From an uncultured SAR324 cluster bacterium (GTDB lineage: Bacteria > SAR324 > NAC60-12), in contig CACGSI010000006.1 in assembly GCA_902575715.1 (NCBI GenBank), positions 1 to 43,418 of the forward strand: 43,418 nt of DNA, written 5' to 3'. The notes beneath the pieces are model-generated. The model saw nothing but the letters and a program-made list of their open reading frames with translations, did no database searches and was not told where the DNA came from. The translations under genes were made by a program, and so were the position numbers. Position 1 is the first letter of the stretch; each line of letters opens with the position of its first letter. This document shows positions 1-9,258 of the stretch, piece by piece.

Positions 1-2
1 TA

Positions 3-2651
3 AATATGCCAGCAAAACAGCTTCTCACAAAAATTAAGAAAGCTGGTATCCGCGCTTCAGGTAATTTTTCAGAATTGTCTTTAGAACAAGCTGATGCTGT
101 GAGAAATCTTGCAAAAGTCGAAAATAATTCATCCATAGCAAATTCAAAAAAAGAAAAAATTTCAAGTGGTATAAAAATAAATCCAGAAAGAAAAGGAAAC
201 TTAATCAACAAAAAATCTCTGCCTGACAAAAAAGAGTCTGAAATTATAACAATTTCAAAAAAATCAAAATTAGAAAAAAACAACCTTGATATAACACCAA
301 AGGTCAGAGTTCGTCGAAAAAAGGACAAAACACTGCATACAGAATCTTCTGATCTTCAAAATATTGAAGGAATGGATAACATAAAACTCGAAAAAAAATT
401 AAGCCATAAAGATAAAAAAAGTAATGACTTCAATAGTAAAATAAATTTTGAAAAAAAACATCCTCATAAAAAAGATTTAAGCTCACCAAAATTCAAAAAG
501 AAAATTCAAGGTAAAATAGAAACTGAGGATTTTGAAAAAGAAATTAACTACCCAAAACCGTCTAAGAGAAAAGAACGCTATGCAAATTCATTAAAAACAT
601 TTTCTTTAGATAATTTAGAAGATTCATCTATTTCTGAAATAGACGACAATATTTTTACTGAAAGGAAATCAAAGAAGAAGAAAGTAATATTCAAAAGATC
701 TAAATCAGAAGATGATCAAGAAGAAAATAGGGATAAATTAAATTTATTATTTAAAGATAAGAAGCAAAGGAATGAGAAAGAATTTGTATATAAAAATAGG
801 AATTCTAGAAATCAAAAAAAGAGTTCAGGGAATCAAATTAAAGATAATTCTTCTAAAGGTAGCTCTAATGAAGGAGAAATTACTAAGCACGTTTTCAATC
901 CTCGTAAGAAAAAAATACGAATTGGTAATCAAGTTGTAGTATCTGAATTAGCAAGATTAATAGGAATAAAAGTTCCTGAAATTTTAAAAAAACTTATGTC
1001 ATTAGGAATTATGACCACAATAAATCAAACTATTTCAGGAGAAACGGCTGAACTTATTGCTGCTGATTTTGACATTACTGTTGAGTTAGAAACTTTTGAG
1101 TTATCAGATTTACTCAAAGAAACAAAGCTTGATAAAGGAGAACTAGAAACCAGAGCTCCAATTGTAACAATCATGGGACATGTTGATCATGGTAAAACCT
1201 CACTTTTAGACAAAATAAGAGAATCTCGAGTAGCTAATGCAGAAGCCGGAGGAATTACTCAACATATAGGTGCTTATCATCTCAAAGCTGGAGGACATAT
1301 TGTAACGTTTCTCGATACTCCGGGTCACGAAGCTTTCACTTCTATGAGAGCACGAGGAGCAAATATTACAGATATAGTTGTTCTTGTCGTTGCCGCTGAT
1401 GACAAAGTCCAACCTCAAACTATTGAAGCCATTCAGCATGCAAGAGCAGCAGATGTCCCTATAATTGTAGCAATAAATAAAATAGATAGGCCAGAATCTG
1501 ACCCAGAAAGAATTAAACAAGAATTACTTGGTCAAGAACTTATACCCGAGGATTTGGGAGGTAGTACAATTTATGTTAATGTTTCCGCTAAAAATGGAGA
1601 AGGGATCCAAGAACTTTTAGAAATGATACACTTACAATCGGAAATACTTGAATTAAAGTCAACTACACAAGGTCTAGCACGTGGAACTATTATTGAGTCT
1701 CGATTAAGAAAAGGACAAGGATCTGTTGGTACCGTACTTGTTCAAAGAGGGACACTCAAAGTCGGCGATTTTTTTGTTATTGGAGAAATATATGGTAAAA
1801 TTAGAACAATGTCTGACGAGTTGGGAAATAATTTAACTGAAGCTGGCCCATCTATACCTGTTGAAATATCTGGATTAAGTAGCATTCCTGAAGTTGGTGA
1901 AATCTTCGTAGTTCTTGAGGACGAAAAGAAAGCCAGATTAATAGCAGAGGAGAGAGGATACAAATTGAGAGCTGAAAACATTGGAGAAGATCAGAAAACT
2001 AGTTTAGATAATATTTTCAGTAAAATTGAAGAAGGACAGTCCAATGAAATCAGATTGATTTTAAAAGGCGACGTGCAAGGGTCAGTTGAAGCTCTAAAAT
2101 CATCTCTTGGTCAATTAGGAGAAGGAAGAATTGCAACTAGGTTTATCCTTTGTTCTGTTGGTAATATTAATGAAACTGATATCTCATTGGCGTCTGCCTC
2201 AGACGCAATAATTGTTGGATTTAATGTCCAAATAGAAAAAAAAGCAAGAGAGGCAAAAATTAGAGAAGGAGTAGATGTTAGACTTTATGACGTAATTTAC
2301 AATGCATTAGATGATGTAAAAGCTGCGATGGAAGGACTTTTAGAACCAGAAATTAGAGAAGAGGTTATAGGACATCTAGAAGTTAAACAGGTTTTCTCAT
2401 CAGGTAAAAACGGTATTGTTGTTGGAGGACTTGTTACCGATGGTAAATTAATTAGAAATTGTTCAATTCGAGTATTACGTAACAATGAAAGCATATTCGA
2501 GGGTTCCATTGTATCACTCAAACGTTTTAAAGAAGATGTACAGGAGGTTATACAAAATTACGAATGTGGTATTATTTTGGATTTTAATGAAGTTAAAAAC
2601 GGCGATATTGTAGAAGCATACAAACATATTAAGGAAAGTCCTACCCTTTAG
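3..2651 (+). CDS. infB: Translation initiation factor IF-2 (5'-partial at window edge)
   Basis: IF-2 is the GTPase that places initiator tRNA on the 30S subunit and promotes 70S joining. Numbered from the first ATG (position 6), the G domain starts at about residue 391 with GHVDHGKT, followed by GGITQHIG, DTPGHE, NKID and SAKNGEG; the beta-barrel and C-terminal initiator-tRNA domains run to the stop. Residues of about 40-290 are a Lys/Glu/Ser-rich low-complexity linker, then comes the conserved N2 region. The ATG at 6 is probably internal: the frame is open to the window edge, and the residues NMPAKQLL around it match the middle of the small IF2 N-terminal module, which normally has a dozen or more residues before this point. 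The gene is therefore treated as cut by the left edge. It heads the infB-rbfA-truB-rpsO-pnp block, with rbfA 8 nt downstream. The identity is certain; only the start is in doubt. Confidence 0.97.
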   Translation, partial: NMPAKQLLTKIKKAGIRASGNFSELSLEQADAVRNLAKVENNSSIANSKKEKISSGIKINPERKGNLINKKSLPDKKESEIITISKKSKLEKNNLDITPKVRVRRKKDKTLHTESSDLQNIEGMDNIKLEKKLSHKDKKSNDFNSKINFEKKHPHKKDLSSPKFKKKIQGKIETEDFEKEINYPKPSKRKERYANSLKTFSLDNLEDSSISEIDDNIFTERKSKKKKVIFKRSKSEDDQEENRDKLNLLFKDKKQRNEKEFVYKNRNSRNQKKSSGNQIKDNSSKGSSNEGEITKHVFNPRKKKIRIGNQVVVSELARLIGIKVPEILKKLMSLGIMTTINQTISGETAELIAADFDITVELETFELSDLLKETKLDKGELETRAPIVTIMGHVDHGKTSLLDKIRESRVANAEAGGITQHIGAYHLKAGGHIVTFLDTPGHEAFTSMRARGANITDIVVLVVAADDKVQPQTIEAIQHARAADVPIIVAINKIDRPESDPERIKQELLGQELIPEDLGGSTIYVNVSAKNGEGIQELLEMIHLQSEILELKSTTQGLARGTIIESRLRKGQGSVGTVLVQRGTLKVGDFFVIGEIYGKIRTMSDELGNNLTEAGPSIPVEISGLSSIPEVGEIFVVLEDEKKARLIAEERGYKLRAENIGEDQKTSLDNIFSKIEEGQSNEIRLILKGDVQGSVEALKSSLGQLGEGRIATRFILCSVGNINETDISLASASDAIIVGFNVQIEKKAREAKIREGVDVRLYDVIYNALDDVKAAMEGLLEPEIREEVIGHLEVKQVFSSGKNGIVVGGLVTDGKLIRNCSIRVLRNNESIFEGSIVSLKRFKEDVQEVIQNYECGIILDFNEVKNGDIVEAYKHIKESPTL

Positions 2652-2659
2652 TATTAAAG

Positions 2660-3001
2660 ATGAAAAAAAAAATTAAAAACAACTTTAACAATTTGGTTCA
2701 AAGAAGACTTTCCGAAATACTAATTTTTGAAAGTAAAGATCCGCGTTTTAGTAGAGTTACTATTAGTAGGGTAGAAGCCAGACAAAGTTTGTCATTTGCA
2801 AAAGTACATGTCTCTATATTTCCCTCTGATCAGCAGGATGAATTAATTTTATCTTTGAATAGAGCATCTGGATTTTTTAGCAGACAACTTGGAAAAATTC
2901 TAAAAACACGAAATACTCCTCAATTATCTTTTGTTTACGATTCAGGTTATGATCATAGCGATGAGATCGAAAAACTTTTAAAAACAGCCGTTCAAAAATA
3001 A
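2660..3001 (+). CDS. rbfA: 30S ribosome-binding factor RbfA
   Basis: RbfA is a small KH-like protein that binds the immature 30S subunit and helps 16S rRNA 5'-end maturation and cold adaptation. The 113-residue product has the usual size. It shows the family's N-terminal pattern (VQRRLSEIL, then DPRFSRVTISRVE) and the segment LSFAKVHVSIFP before the helix with the A-S-G kink (NRASGFFSRQLGKIL). The end PQLSFVYDSGYDHSDEIEKLL matches the family's conserved C-terminal strand and helix. It starts 8 nt after infB and precedes truB, which is the standard order, so all three are probably on one transcript. Confidence 0.95.
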   Translation: MKKKIKNNFNNLVQRRLSEILIFESKDPRFSRVTISRVEARQSLSFAKVHVSIFPSDQQDELILSLNRASGFFSRQLGKILKTRNTPQLSFVYDSGYDHSDEIEKLLKTAVQK

Positions 3002-3070
3002 TCCTAAATTTAAAAATAGTATAAAATTTAAATAAACATTTAATTATTTAACAAAAAATTTAAAGGTTTT

Positions 3071-4003
3071 TTGAAAATAATAAATATTTTTAAGCCAAAA
3101 GGATGGACTTCATTCGATGTCGTAAGCTTTTTAAAGAAAAAATTCAACGAAAAAAAAGTTGGACACTTAGGAACTTTGGATCCTTTGGCTACAGGAGTTT
3201 TGCCTGTTTTTATGGGCAAAGCTACCAAACTTATTCCATACTTTAATCAAATTGACAAAACATATCGTACGGTTTGTAAATTAGGAGCTAGTACAGATAC
3301 TTATGATTCTGAAGGAATAATCATAAATAATAATTTTTCTACTAAAATAAATCGTGAAAAAGTAACTAAGTATTTACAGACCTTTTTAGGACAGCAGAAA
3401 CAAATAGTCCCCCCATTTTCAGCAGCAAAAATAAAAGGGGTTCCATATTATAAACTAGCAAGAAAGGGGGAAAAAACTCCTAAACTTTCTCGGAATGTAT
3501 TTTTTTACGAATTAAGAATAGAAAAAATTGAGTTACCCTATGTTGAATATGTTGTAAGATGTTCAAAAGGGACTTATATTCGTGCAATGGTTAATGATTT
3601 AGGAATTTTGTTAAAAGTTGGAGCTTATATGACTTCGCTTGAACGTCTGGCATGCGGAAATATATTTAATACTAATAATTCAATATCAATTGACAATCTA
3701 AATAATATTAAAAATTTCAGTGATATTCCATGGATTCCTCCTTCAAATTTACTGAATAATTTAAATACTATTAATGCTAATAATGAAATTGTATCTTCTA
3801 TAAAATTTGGTAAAAGTGTAAAATTAGAAACATCAAATATTTGCATTAATTCTAAAACTTTGCAAAAAGAAAAATTGTTTGAACAAACAAATGAAGAAAT
3901 TAATACAAAAGTTTTAGATATTAATCAGAATTTGATTGCCATCGGAAACTTATTATGGGAAGATAATACATGTTATTTTCAGCCATCTAAAGTATTCATA
4001 TAG
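3071..4003 (+). CDS. truB: tRNA pseudouridine(55) synthase TruB
   Basis: TruB converts U55 of the T-loop to pseudouridine in most tRNAs. The N-terminal catalytic core is clear: KPKGWTSFDVV at the start, then GHLGTLDPLATGVLP with the catalytic Asp at residue 37, and later the KGTYIRAM-type motif (SKGTYIRAMVNDLG). The start is a TTG at 3071, preceded by AAAGG at a suitable distance; no ATG fits, because the conserved KPKGWTS begins at residue 8. The 310-residue length is normal, although the C-terminal part (about residues 215-290) is Asn/Lys-rich and poorly conserved. It lies 69 nt after rbfA and 17 nt before rpsO. Confidence 0.95.
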   Translation: MKIINIFKPKGWTSFDVVSFLKKKFNEKKVGHLGTLDPLATGVLPVFMGKATKLIPYFNQIDKTYRTVCKLGASTDTYDSEGIIINNNFSTKINREKVTKYLQTFLGQQKQIVPPFSAAKIKGVPYYKLARKGEKTPKLSRNVFFYELRIEKIELPYVEYVVRCSKGTYIRAMVNDLGILLKVGAYMTSLERLACGNIFNTNNSISIDNLNNIKNFSDIPWIPPSNLLNNLNTINANNEIVSSIKFGKSVKLETSNICINSKTLQKEKLFEQTNEEINTKVLDINQNLIAIGNLLWEDNTCYFQPSKVFI

Positions 4004-4020
4004 AAAAAAATAAATTTTTG

Positions 4021-4290
4021 ATGTTAACTAAAAAAAAGAAAGTAGAAATAATTACAAAATTTGGAAAAAATAAGTCTGATACAGGTTCAACGGAAGTGCA
4101 AATCGCTCTGCTTACAGAACGAATAAATTCATTGACTAGTCATTTGCGTAATCAACCAAAAGATTTTAGTTCTCGGAGGGGATTATTAAGACTTGTTGGG
4201 CAAAGACGTAATTTTATGAATTATCTAAAGAAAACAAATTTAGAAAGCTACGGGACTGTATCTAACCAACTTCAGATTCGAGTTAAGTAA
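4021..4290 (+). CDS. rpsO: 30S ribosomal protein S15
   Basis: S15 is a primary 16S rRNA-binding protein that nucleates the platform of the 30S subunit. The 89-residue product has the exact family length and the signature stretches DTGSTEVQIALLTERI, LTSHL, and RRGLLRLVGQRRNFMNYL. A TTG lies just upstream at 4018, but the ATG at 4021 gives the standard N-terminus MLTKKKK and is preferred. It sits between truB and pnp as in most proteobacteria. In E. coli S15 represses its own translation and pnp follows; here a 325-nt spacer separates the two genes. Confidence 0.97.
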   Translation: MLTKKKKVEIITKFGKNKSDTGSTEVQIALLTERINSLTSHLRNQPKDFSSRRGLLRLVGQRRNFMNYLKKTNLESYGTVSNQLQIRVK

Positions 4291-4615
4291 TTCAAAAAAT
4301 AAATTGACAAACATCTTTTCAAAAGAAATTCTTATTTTCCGAAAGATAATGTTGGTTTCTCGGGCTTTTTGTCCATTCCAAAATCCCCATTTCCACGTAG
4401 CACAAAATTACTTTTTTCTTTTCATCATCATTATACTTAACTGTGGGAATGCTAGAATGATTCTTTAAATAAGGGTAAGAAATATAATAGTATATTTTTT
4501 TTGTTGAAAATTAATCAATTGATTCTGTTTATGATTTTAAAGTGAATAAAGTGAACGTTGGAGGCTGAGTCCTCTAAAATTCTTATTAGCTAGAACTAAG
4601 ATAATTAGGAGAATA
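4291..4615 (+). other. rpsO-pnp intergenic region, probable pnp leader
   Basis: This 325-nt non-coding stretch is the longest gap in the housekeeping half. It holds a possible rpsO terminator near 4339-4370, a TATAAT box at 4483-4488 without a good -35, a small GAGG/CCTC hairpin at 4561-4574, and a strong ribosome-binding site (TAGGAG) just before the pnp ATG. In E. coli the pnp leader carries an RNase III-cleaved hairpin used for autoregulation. A long stable hairpin of that kind is not evident here. No tRNA or known riboswitch was recognised. Confidence 0.5.
4339..4370 (+). terminator. Possible Rho-independent terminator after rpsO
   Basis: CCGAAAGA (4339-4346) can pair with TTTCTCGG (4356-4363) with one mismatch across a 9-nt loop, and the right arm is followed by GCTTTTT. 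The shape and position, 48 nt after the rpsO stop, suit an intrinsic terminator or attenuator ahead of pnp. The stem is weak, so this is tentative. Confidence 0.35.
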
Positions 4616-6688
4616 ATGAAAATTGTTGAAAAGAAATTTGGATCAGAGATTTTAAAGATGGAAACTGGTAGGTTGGCAAAGCAATCCAATGGTTCAGTAT
4701 TAGTAACATTTGGAGATACAGTTGTACTAGTTGCTGCTACAGCTGAAAAAGGATCAGGTGTAAACGCAGATTTTTTTCCACTTTCTGTTCACTATATTGA
4801 AAAAGCATATGCTGCAGGAAGAATTCCGGGGGGATTCCTTAAACGTGAAGCACGCCTTTCTGATAATGAAACATTAATTTCCAGAATTATCGATAGACCA
4901 TTAAGACCTGCTTTTGAAGAAAACTATCTTGCAGAAACAGTTATAACTGCAACAGTTTTAAGTCATGACCTTGTAAATCCATCTGATGTCGCTGCAATGA
5001 ATGGTGCTTCTGCAGCGTTAGCCATATCAGATATTCCATTTAATAATCCTCTCGGTGGTGTAAGAGTTGGAAGAATCGATGGAGAATTTTTAATTAATCC
5101 GAGCCCGAAAGATCTTGAAAAAAGTGATTTGAATATCTTTATGGCAGCCTCAAAGGATGCCATTCTAATGGTGGAAGGGGAGGCAAATGGAGTCAGTGAA
5201 AAAGATATAATTGATGCACTTTGGTTTGGTCAAGAATCTGTATTACCAATAATCGAGATGCAAGAAGAATTAATGAAAAGTGTAGGGAAGGAAAAAAGAA
5301 ATGTTGAAAAAAAAGAAGTAGATCAAAATATAAAAAAACAATTAGAAAAAATCACACCTGAACGTTTAAAGAAAACTTTAAGTATTAAAGAAAAGGTTGA
5401 ACGATATGAAAAATTAGCATTGCTTTTGGATGACTTAAAACAAGAAGTTCTTGGCGATAACTTTGATTCTGAAGCCGAAATGGAATTGACCCGTATATTT
5501 GAAGAAATGAAAAAAAATGAAATGAGATCAAGTCTAATAAAAACAAAAATTAGACTTGATGGAAGAAAACCGAGTGAGATACGCCCAATTAATTGTGAAA
5601 CAAAAGTTTTACCTAGGACTCATGGATCCGCAATATTTACTAGAGGAGAGACTCAAGCTTTAGCTGTAACCACCCTCGGTGCGCGCGAAGATGAAAAAAT
5701 GATAGATTCATTAGATGGTGTTTCATTTAAAAGATTCATGCTTCACTATAATTTCCCAAGTTTTAGTGTTGGTGAAGCTAGACCTCCAAGAGCCCCAGGA
5801 CGCAGAGAGATTGGTCATGGGACTTTAGCGGAAAGGGGACTAATACCCGTCATTCCTTCATCATTAAACTTTCCATATACAATTAGATTGGTCTCTGAAA
5901 TACTTGAATCAAATGGGTCATCTTCAATGGCATCTGTGTGCGCAGGATCTTTGTCAATGATGGATGCCGGAGTCCCTCTTAAAGAAGCTACTGCTGGCAT
6001 AGCAATGGGTTTAGTAACAGATGGCAAAAATAATGTCATTCTTTCTGATATTATTGGAGATGAGGATCATCTAGGTGATATGGATTTTAAGGTAGTAGGT
6101 ACAAAAAATGGGATTACGGCTTTACAAATGGACATAAAAATTAAAGGACTAGATCGAGAATTAATTGAAAAAGCCCTCGATCAAGCCAAAGTCGGGCGTT
6201 TGCATATTCTGGAGAAAATGAATCAAACATTGAAAGAATCAAGAGCAGGACTTTCTAAATACGCCCCTCGCTTTATTACCCATAAAATATCTCAAGATAA
6301 AATTGGAGCAGTTATTGGTCCAGGTGGCAAAATGATAAAGAGCATTATTGAAAAAACTGGCGTAAAGATCAATATTGATGATGATGGAATTGTTTCTATA
6401 ATGTCTAAAAATCATCAGGCAGTTGAAGAAGCTCTTGAAATAGTTCAAAGCCTGACCAGGACCATTGAAATCGGAGAAATTTATACAGGGCCTGTGAAAA
6501 AAGTTGTTGAGTTTGGAGCATTTGTAGAAGTTTTTCCAGGAACAGAAGGTTTAGTTCATATTTCAAATATGGCAGAAGGAAGAGTCGAAAAAGTTACGGA
6601 TGTATGCAAAGAAGGTGATATTGTAACTGTAAAAGCAACTGGCGTGGATAGAAGAGGTAAAATTCAACTTAGTATAAAAGACGTTTAA
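4616..6688 (+). CDS. pnp: Polyribonucleotide nucleotidyltransferase (PNPase)
   Basis: PNPase degrades RNA 3' to 5' by phosphorolysis and is part of the RNA degradosome. At 690 residues it has the full architecture: two RNase PH-like domains (about 1-220 and 310-540) separated by an all-helical linker, a KH domain with GPGG at residues 568-571, and a C-terminal S1 domain from about residue 619 (GEIYTGPVKKVVEFGAF) to the end. Typical core motifs such as AAGRIPGGFLKREAR, LRPAF, GEARPPRAPGRREIGHG and ESNGSSSMASVC are present. The ATG has a good Shine-Dalgarno (TAGGAG). The S1 domain ends almost at the stop, so the glycine-rich tail seen in some alphaproteobacteria is absent. Confidence 0.97.
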   Translation: MKIVEKKFGSEILKMETGRLAKQSNGSVLVTFGDTVVLVAATAEKGSGVNADFFPLSVHYIEKAYAAGRIPGGFLKREARLSDNETLISRIIDRPLRPAFEENYLAETVITATVLSHDLVNPSDVAAMNGASAALAISDIPFNNPLGGVRVGRIDGEFLINPSPKDLEKSDLNIFMAASKDAILMVEGEANGVSEKDIIDALWFGQESVLPIIEMQEELMKSVGKEKRNVEKKEVDQNIKKQLEKITPERLKKTLSIKEKVERYEKLALLLDDLKQEVLGDNFDSEAEMELTRIFEEMKKNEMRSSLIKTKIRLDGRKPSEIRPINCETKVLPRTHGSAIFTRGETQALAVTTLGAREDEKMIDSLDGVSFKRFMLHYNFPSFSVGEARPPRAPGRREIGHGTLAERGLIPVIPSSLNFPYTIRLVSEILESNGSSSMASVCAGSLSMMDAGVPLKEATAGIAMGLVTDGKNNVILSDIIGDEDHLGDMDFKVVGTKNGITALQMDIKIKGLDRELIEKALDQAKVGRLHILEKMNQTLKESRAGLSKYAPRFITHKISQDKIGAVIGPGGKMIKSIIEKTGVKINIDDDGIVSIMSKNHQAVEEALEIVQSLTRTIEIGEIYTGPVKKVVEFGAFVEVFPGTEGLVHISNMAEGRVEKVTDVCKEGDIVTVKATGVDRRGKIQLSIKDV

Positions 6689-6776
6689 ATGATAAAATTA
6701 TTTCATTAACAATGTAAAATTTTATTAAATAATCCACTTGTGGTGAAAAAAAATTATTTATTTTAGTAATTTCAGA

Positions 6777-6806
6777 TCAACATAATTTGGATAAAATACT
6801 TATAAT
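6777..6806 (+). promoter_or_regulatory. Candidate sigma-70 promoter upstream of the racemase-cupin-priA operon
   Basis: TCAACA (6777-6782) and a perfect TATAAT (6801-6806) are spaced by 18 nt, about 65 nt before the preferred start of the racemase-like gene. The -10 is consensus and the -35 matches 4 of 6 positions. In AT-rich DNA such matches also arise by chance. Confidence 0.35.
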
Positions 6807-6873
6807 AATTTAGTTCGATCTAAGGCTTAGTTATAGTTTCTTATTGCTATTTACCTTCCACATCAAACAAAAA

Positions 6874-7791
6874 ATGCATCTAGTTATCACAGATTCAGGC
6901 CTAGGAGGTCTTTCTGTTTGCGCGAAACTGATGTCTCTTTTGAAAGAGGCAGGTTTTAGCGAACCGAATTTTTCTGGAATTAATTTAAAAATAACCTACA
7001 TTAATGCCAGTCCTTCAAATGATCGTGGTTACAACGATATGTCAGACTTAGGCGAGAAAAGTTTGACATTCAAAAAAATACTAAAAAATATTCAAAACAA
7101 TTATTCTCCTGATCTTATCTTTGTTGCTTGTGGTACTTTATCTGGCCTTTTAAAAGAAATAATGCCACGCAATCAAATAACTAAGAATATAAAAGATATT
7201 ATTCCAATTGGAACTAAATTACTCCTAAATAATATTCGTAATGTGAAAAGAAGTAAAATTATCATTTTTGGAACACCAACAACAATTCACACAAAAATAT
7301 TTGAAAAACCACTTATAAAAATGGGAATTTCTAAAAATAGGATTTTTGTTCAAGAATGTCCAAAATTGGCAAGCAAAATTTCAAATGATTTTGATGGACT
7401 TGAAGTATCAAAATTAATTAATGAATTTGTTAAAATATCTTTAAAAAATTCATGCACAAATCCTAAAGAACCATTAATTGTATTTTTAGGTTGTACTCAT
7501 TACGCATACAGACAAAATTTTTTTCTCAATTCATTTAGTCTTGAAGGTTATAACAATCTAAATATTCTAAATCCAAATTTAGCATCTGCCATATATTTAA
7601 AAAATTTTATATTTAAATTACAAACCAATGCAGTATTAAAAACAAGCAAAATCACTTTAGAATTTGTATCGCCATACTCAATACCTAAACAAGAAAAAAG
7701 AACTTTGGTTAACTTACTGGACTCTGTTTCAGAGGATACTGCTTTAGCACTTAAAAATGAAATTGTTTACCCCCAACTTGTAGCAGGTTGA
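6874..7791 (+). CDS. Divergent glutamate racemase family protein (MurI-like)
   Basis: The product belongs to the Asp/Glu racemase fold and most resembles MurI, which makes D-glutamate for peptidoglycan. Seen directly: TDSGLGGLSV at residues 6-15 (MurI has FDSGVGG), the first catalytic-type cysteine C86 in VACGTLSG, the GTPTTI loop, and the second cysteine C207 in LGCTHY. Both cysteines needed for two-base racemisation are kept, but the usual ACNTAS motif has Gly in place of Asn, and the region after GCTHY (normally PLL) reads AYR. The ATG at 6874 is preferred over an upstream TTG at 6844 because MurI proteins start a few residues before the DSG motif. It is 3 nt from the next gene and probably co-transcribed with it and priA. 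It may be the cell's MurI or a specialised racemase; the exact substrate is uncertain. Confidence 0.75.
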   Translation: MHLVITDSGLGGLSVCAKLMSLLKEAGFSEPNFSGINLKITYINASPSNDRGYNDMSDLGEKSLTFKKILKNIQNNYSPDLIFVACGTLSGLLKEIMPRNQITKNIKDIIPIGTKLLLNNIRNVKRSKIIIFGTPTTIHTKIFEKPLIKMGISKNRIFVQECPKLASKISNDFDGLEVSKLINEFVKISLKNSCTNPKEPLIVFLGCTHYAYRQNFFLNSFSLEGYNNLNILNPNLASAIYLKNFIFKLQTNAVLKTSKITLEFVSPYSIPKQEKRTLVNLLDSVSEDTALALKNEIVYPQLVAG

Positions 7792-7794
7792 TCT

Positions 7795-9255
7795 ATGACG
7801 GGACAAAAAAATGCAGAATTAAATTTGTTCAACCTAGAAACAGAACCTACGCTCATTGAATACGACAAAAATAACTTCATTAGTTTTTATCATTTTAATT
7901 TATGCGATTCAGATAAAAGTAATAGTCCAGATAGTGGACAAATTGCTGATTATTTATTTTCTAAGTTAAAATCTCCTAAAATAATTTTTTTTCTTCTTTT
8001 AGTAGACAGAAAAAGAAAAGAAAAGTGGACAGAAAAAAACAATTTTATTTTTTACCAAGAATTAATCGAAATTAGACGCAAAGATTCAAAAAAAATATTT
8101 TATAGTAAAAGAGGTTGTGTTTGGAAAAAATATCTAGATAGAGATATTTTTTTTGAAGTCATTAATCAAAATAATATATCTCCAATTGAAGCCGTTGCAA
8201 AAAATAGGAAGGCCGCTATCATTAATGTTGAAACCCCATTTAGACTGGATTCTCTAGATATAAAAAAACCGTGGGGATACGAAAAATGGTACACTGGTGT
8301 TGAAAAAAGGGGTGTTGTAAATGTAGTTGATAAATACGGAAAAACAGAACTACCTTATGCACTAAACATTTTTAAAAAACAAATTTTAAAAAATCATCAA
8401 GAAGACTTAATATTATTAAAAAAATTAATTCCTAGTGGAAAGGAAGTAATTGGCGATTTATATTATGAGATGCATGAAAAAAAATGGGAAGTATACATAG
8501 TAACAGAAATTGATAAATCTGCTTGGCCAAATGGAGAGGGAATTATAAAAGCTGGCATAAGCCCTAAAAAAATAGACGAATATAGAAAAGAATACGATAA
8601 AAATTGGGAATTATTTCTTAGAAAAGATTTTAAAAAAGCAATTTCAGAGTATGAAGATTTGAGAAGGTATATTGACAACTCTAAAATTAATTTGTCAAAA
8701 GATTTAAGAGAAAAAGAAAAAAAATTAAGAGAAGAAGCAACAAGCTTCGTGGGGGATTATTTTGTCAAAGAAGGCGATATAGTCAGTTTTCCAACTTTTC
8801 AAATTCACTCTCTGCAACATGGAGTTAAAGTAATAGAATTTCAAACTCCACACTATGAACGTTTAATTTTAATGTTTGGCCAAAAAGTACTTACACAAAA
8901 TTTTTGGGACTCTGAAGAAGTTTTTAAAAAAATGGAAACTGATATTTATAAACCTCCAAAGATTGAAATATTGCACAAAAAAAAGGGTATTTTAATAGAA
9001 CGTTTTGTTAATTTCCCAGATTTCACTGCTGATAGATTATTTTTACAACCTAAAAAGATTTCAGAAAATTTTTTAGAAAATGCTTATCATATTTTAATTA
9101 TAATTTCAGGCCAAGCCACAATTATAAATAAAATTGGGGAAAAAATTTTAATTGATCCTGAAGACGCAGTATTTATACCAATAAGCATGAAGAAATATAT
9201 TATCAAGAATTCAAGGACCGAACCCTTGATTTGTTTAAAAGCAATACCAAAATAA
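7795..9255 (+). CDS. Mannose-6-phosphate isomerase-like cupin protein
   Basis: No characterised homologue is recognised with certainty. The middle of the 486-residue protein resembles class I phosphomannose isomerase: IKKPWGYEKWYTG at about residues 156-168, and EGDIVSFPTFQIHSLQHG followed by KVIEFQTPHYERLI, which parallels the metal-binding cupin strand of ManA. A second cupin-like segment lies near the end (SGQATIINKIGEKILI, then VFIPISMKKY). The first 130 residues match nothing known to me. The Lys-rich helical stretch at about residues 255-320 is a probable insertion. It is sandwiched with 3-nt gaps between the racemase-like gene and priA. A sugar-phosphate isomerase or sugar-binding role is inferred from the fold only. 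Confidence 0.6.
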   Translation: MTGQKNAELNLFNLETEPTLIEYDKNNFISFYHFNLCDSDKSNSPDSGQIADYLFSKLKSPKIIFFLLLVDRKRKEKWTEKNNFIFYQELIEIRRKDSKKIFYSKRGCVWKKYLDRDIFFEVINQNNISPIEAVAKNRKAAIINVETPFRLDSLDIKKPWGYEKWYTGVEKRGVVNVVDKYGKTELPYALNIFKKQILKNHQEDLILLKKLIPSGKEVIGDLYYEMHEKKWEVYIVTEIDKSAWPNGEGIIKAGISPKKIDEYRKEYDKNWELFLRKDFKKAISEYEDLRRYIDNSKINLSKDLREKEKKLREEATSFVGDYFVKEGDIVSFPTFQIHSLQHGVKVIEFQTPHYERLILMFGQKVLTQNFWDSEEVFKKMETDIYKPPKIEILHKKKGILIERFVNFPDFTADRLFLQPKKISENFLENAYHILIIISGQATIINKIGEKILIDPEDAVFIPISMKKYIIKNSRTEPLICLKAIPK

Positions 9256-9258
9256 GTC

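Noticed and set aside
1206..1520. Antisense open frames within infB, pnp, ClC, RACo and the DMGDH genes
   Set aside because: They lie wholly inside clearly conserved genes on the other strand, have no ribosome-binding site or family motif, and reflect mirrored codon bias.
4304..4309. TTGACA box as a promoter after rpsO
   Set aside because: No acceptable -10 hexamer lies 16-19 nt downstream.
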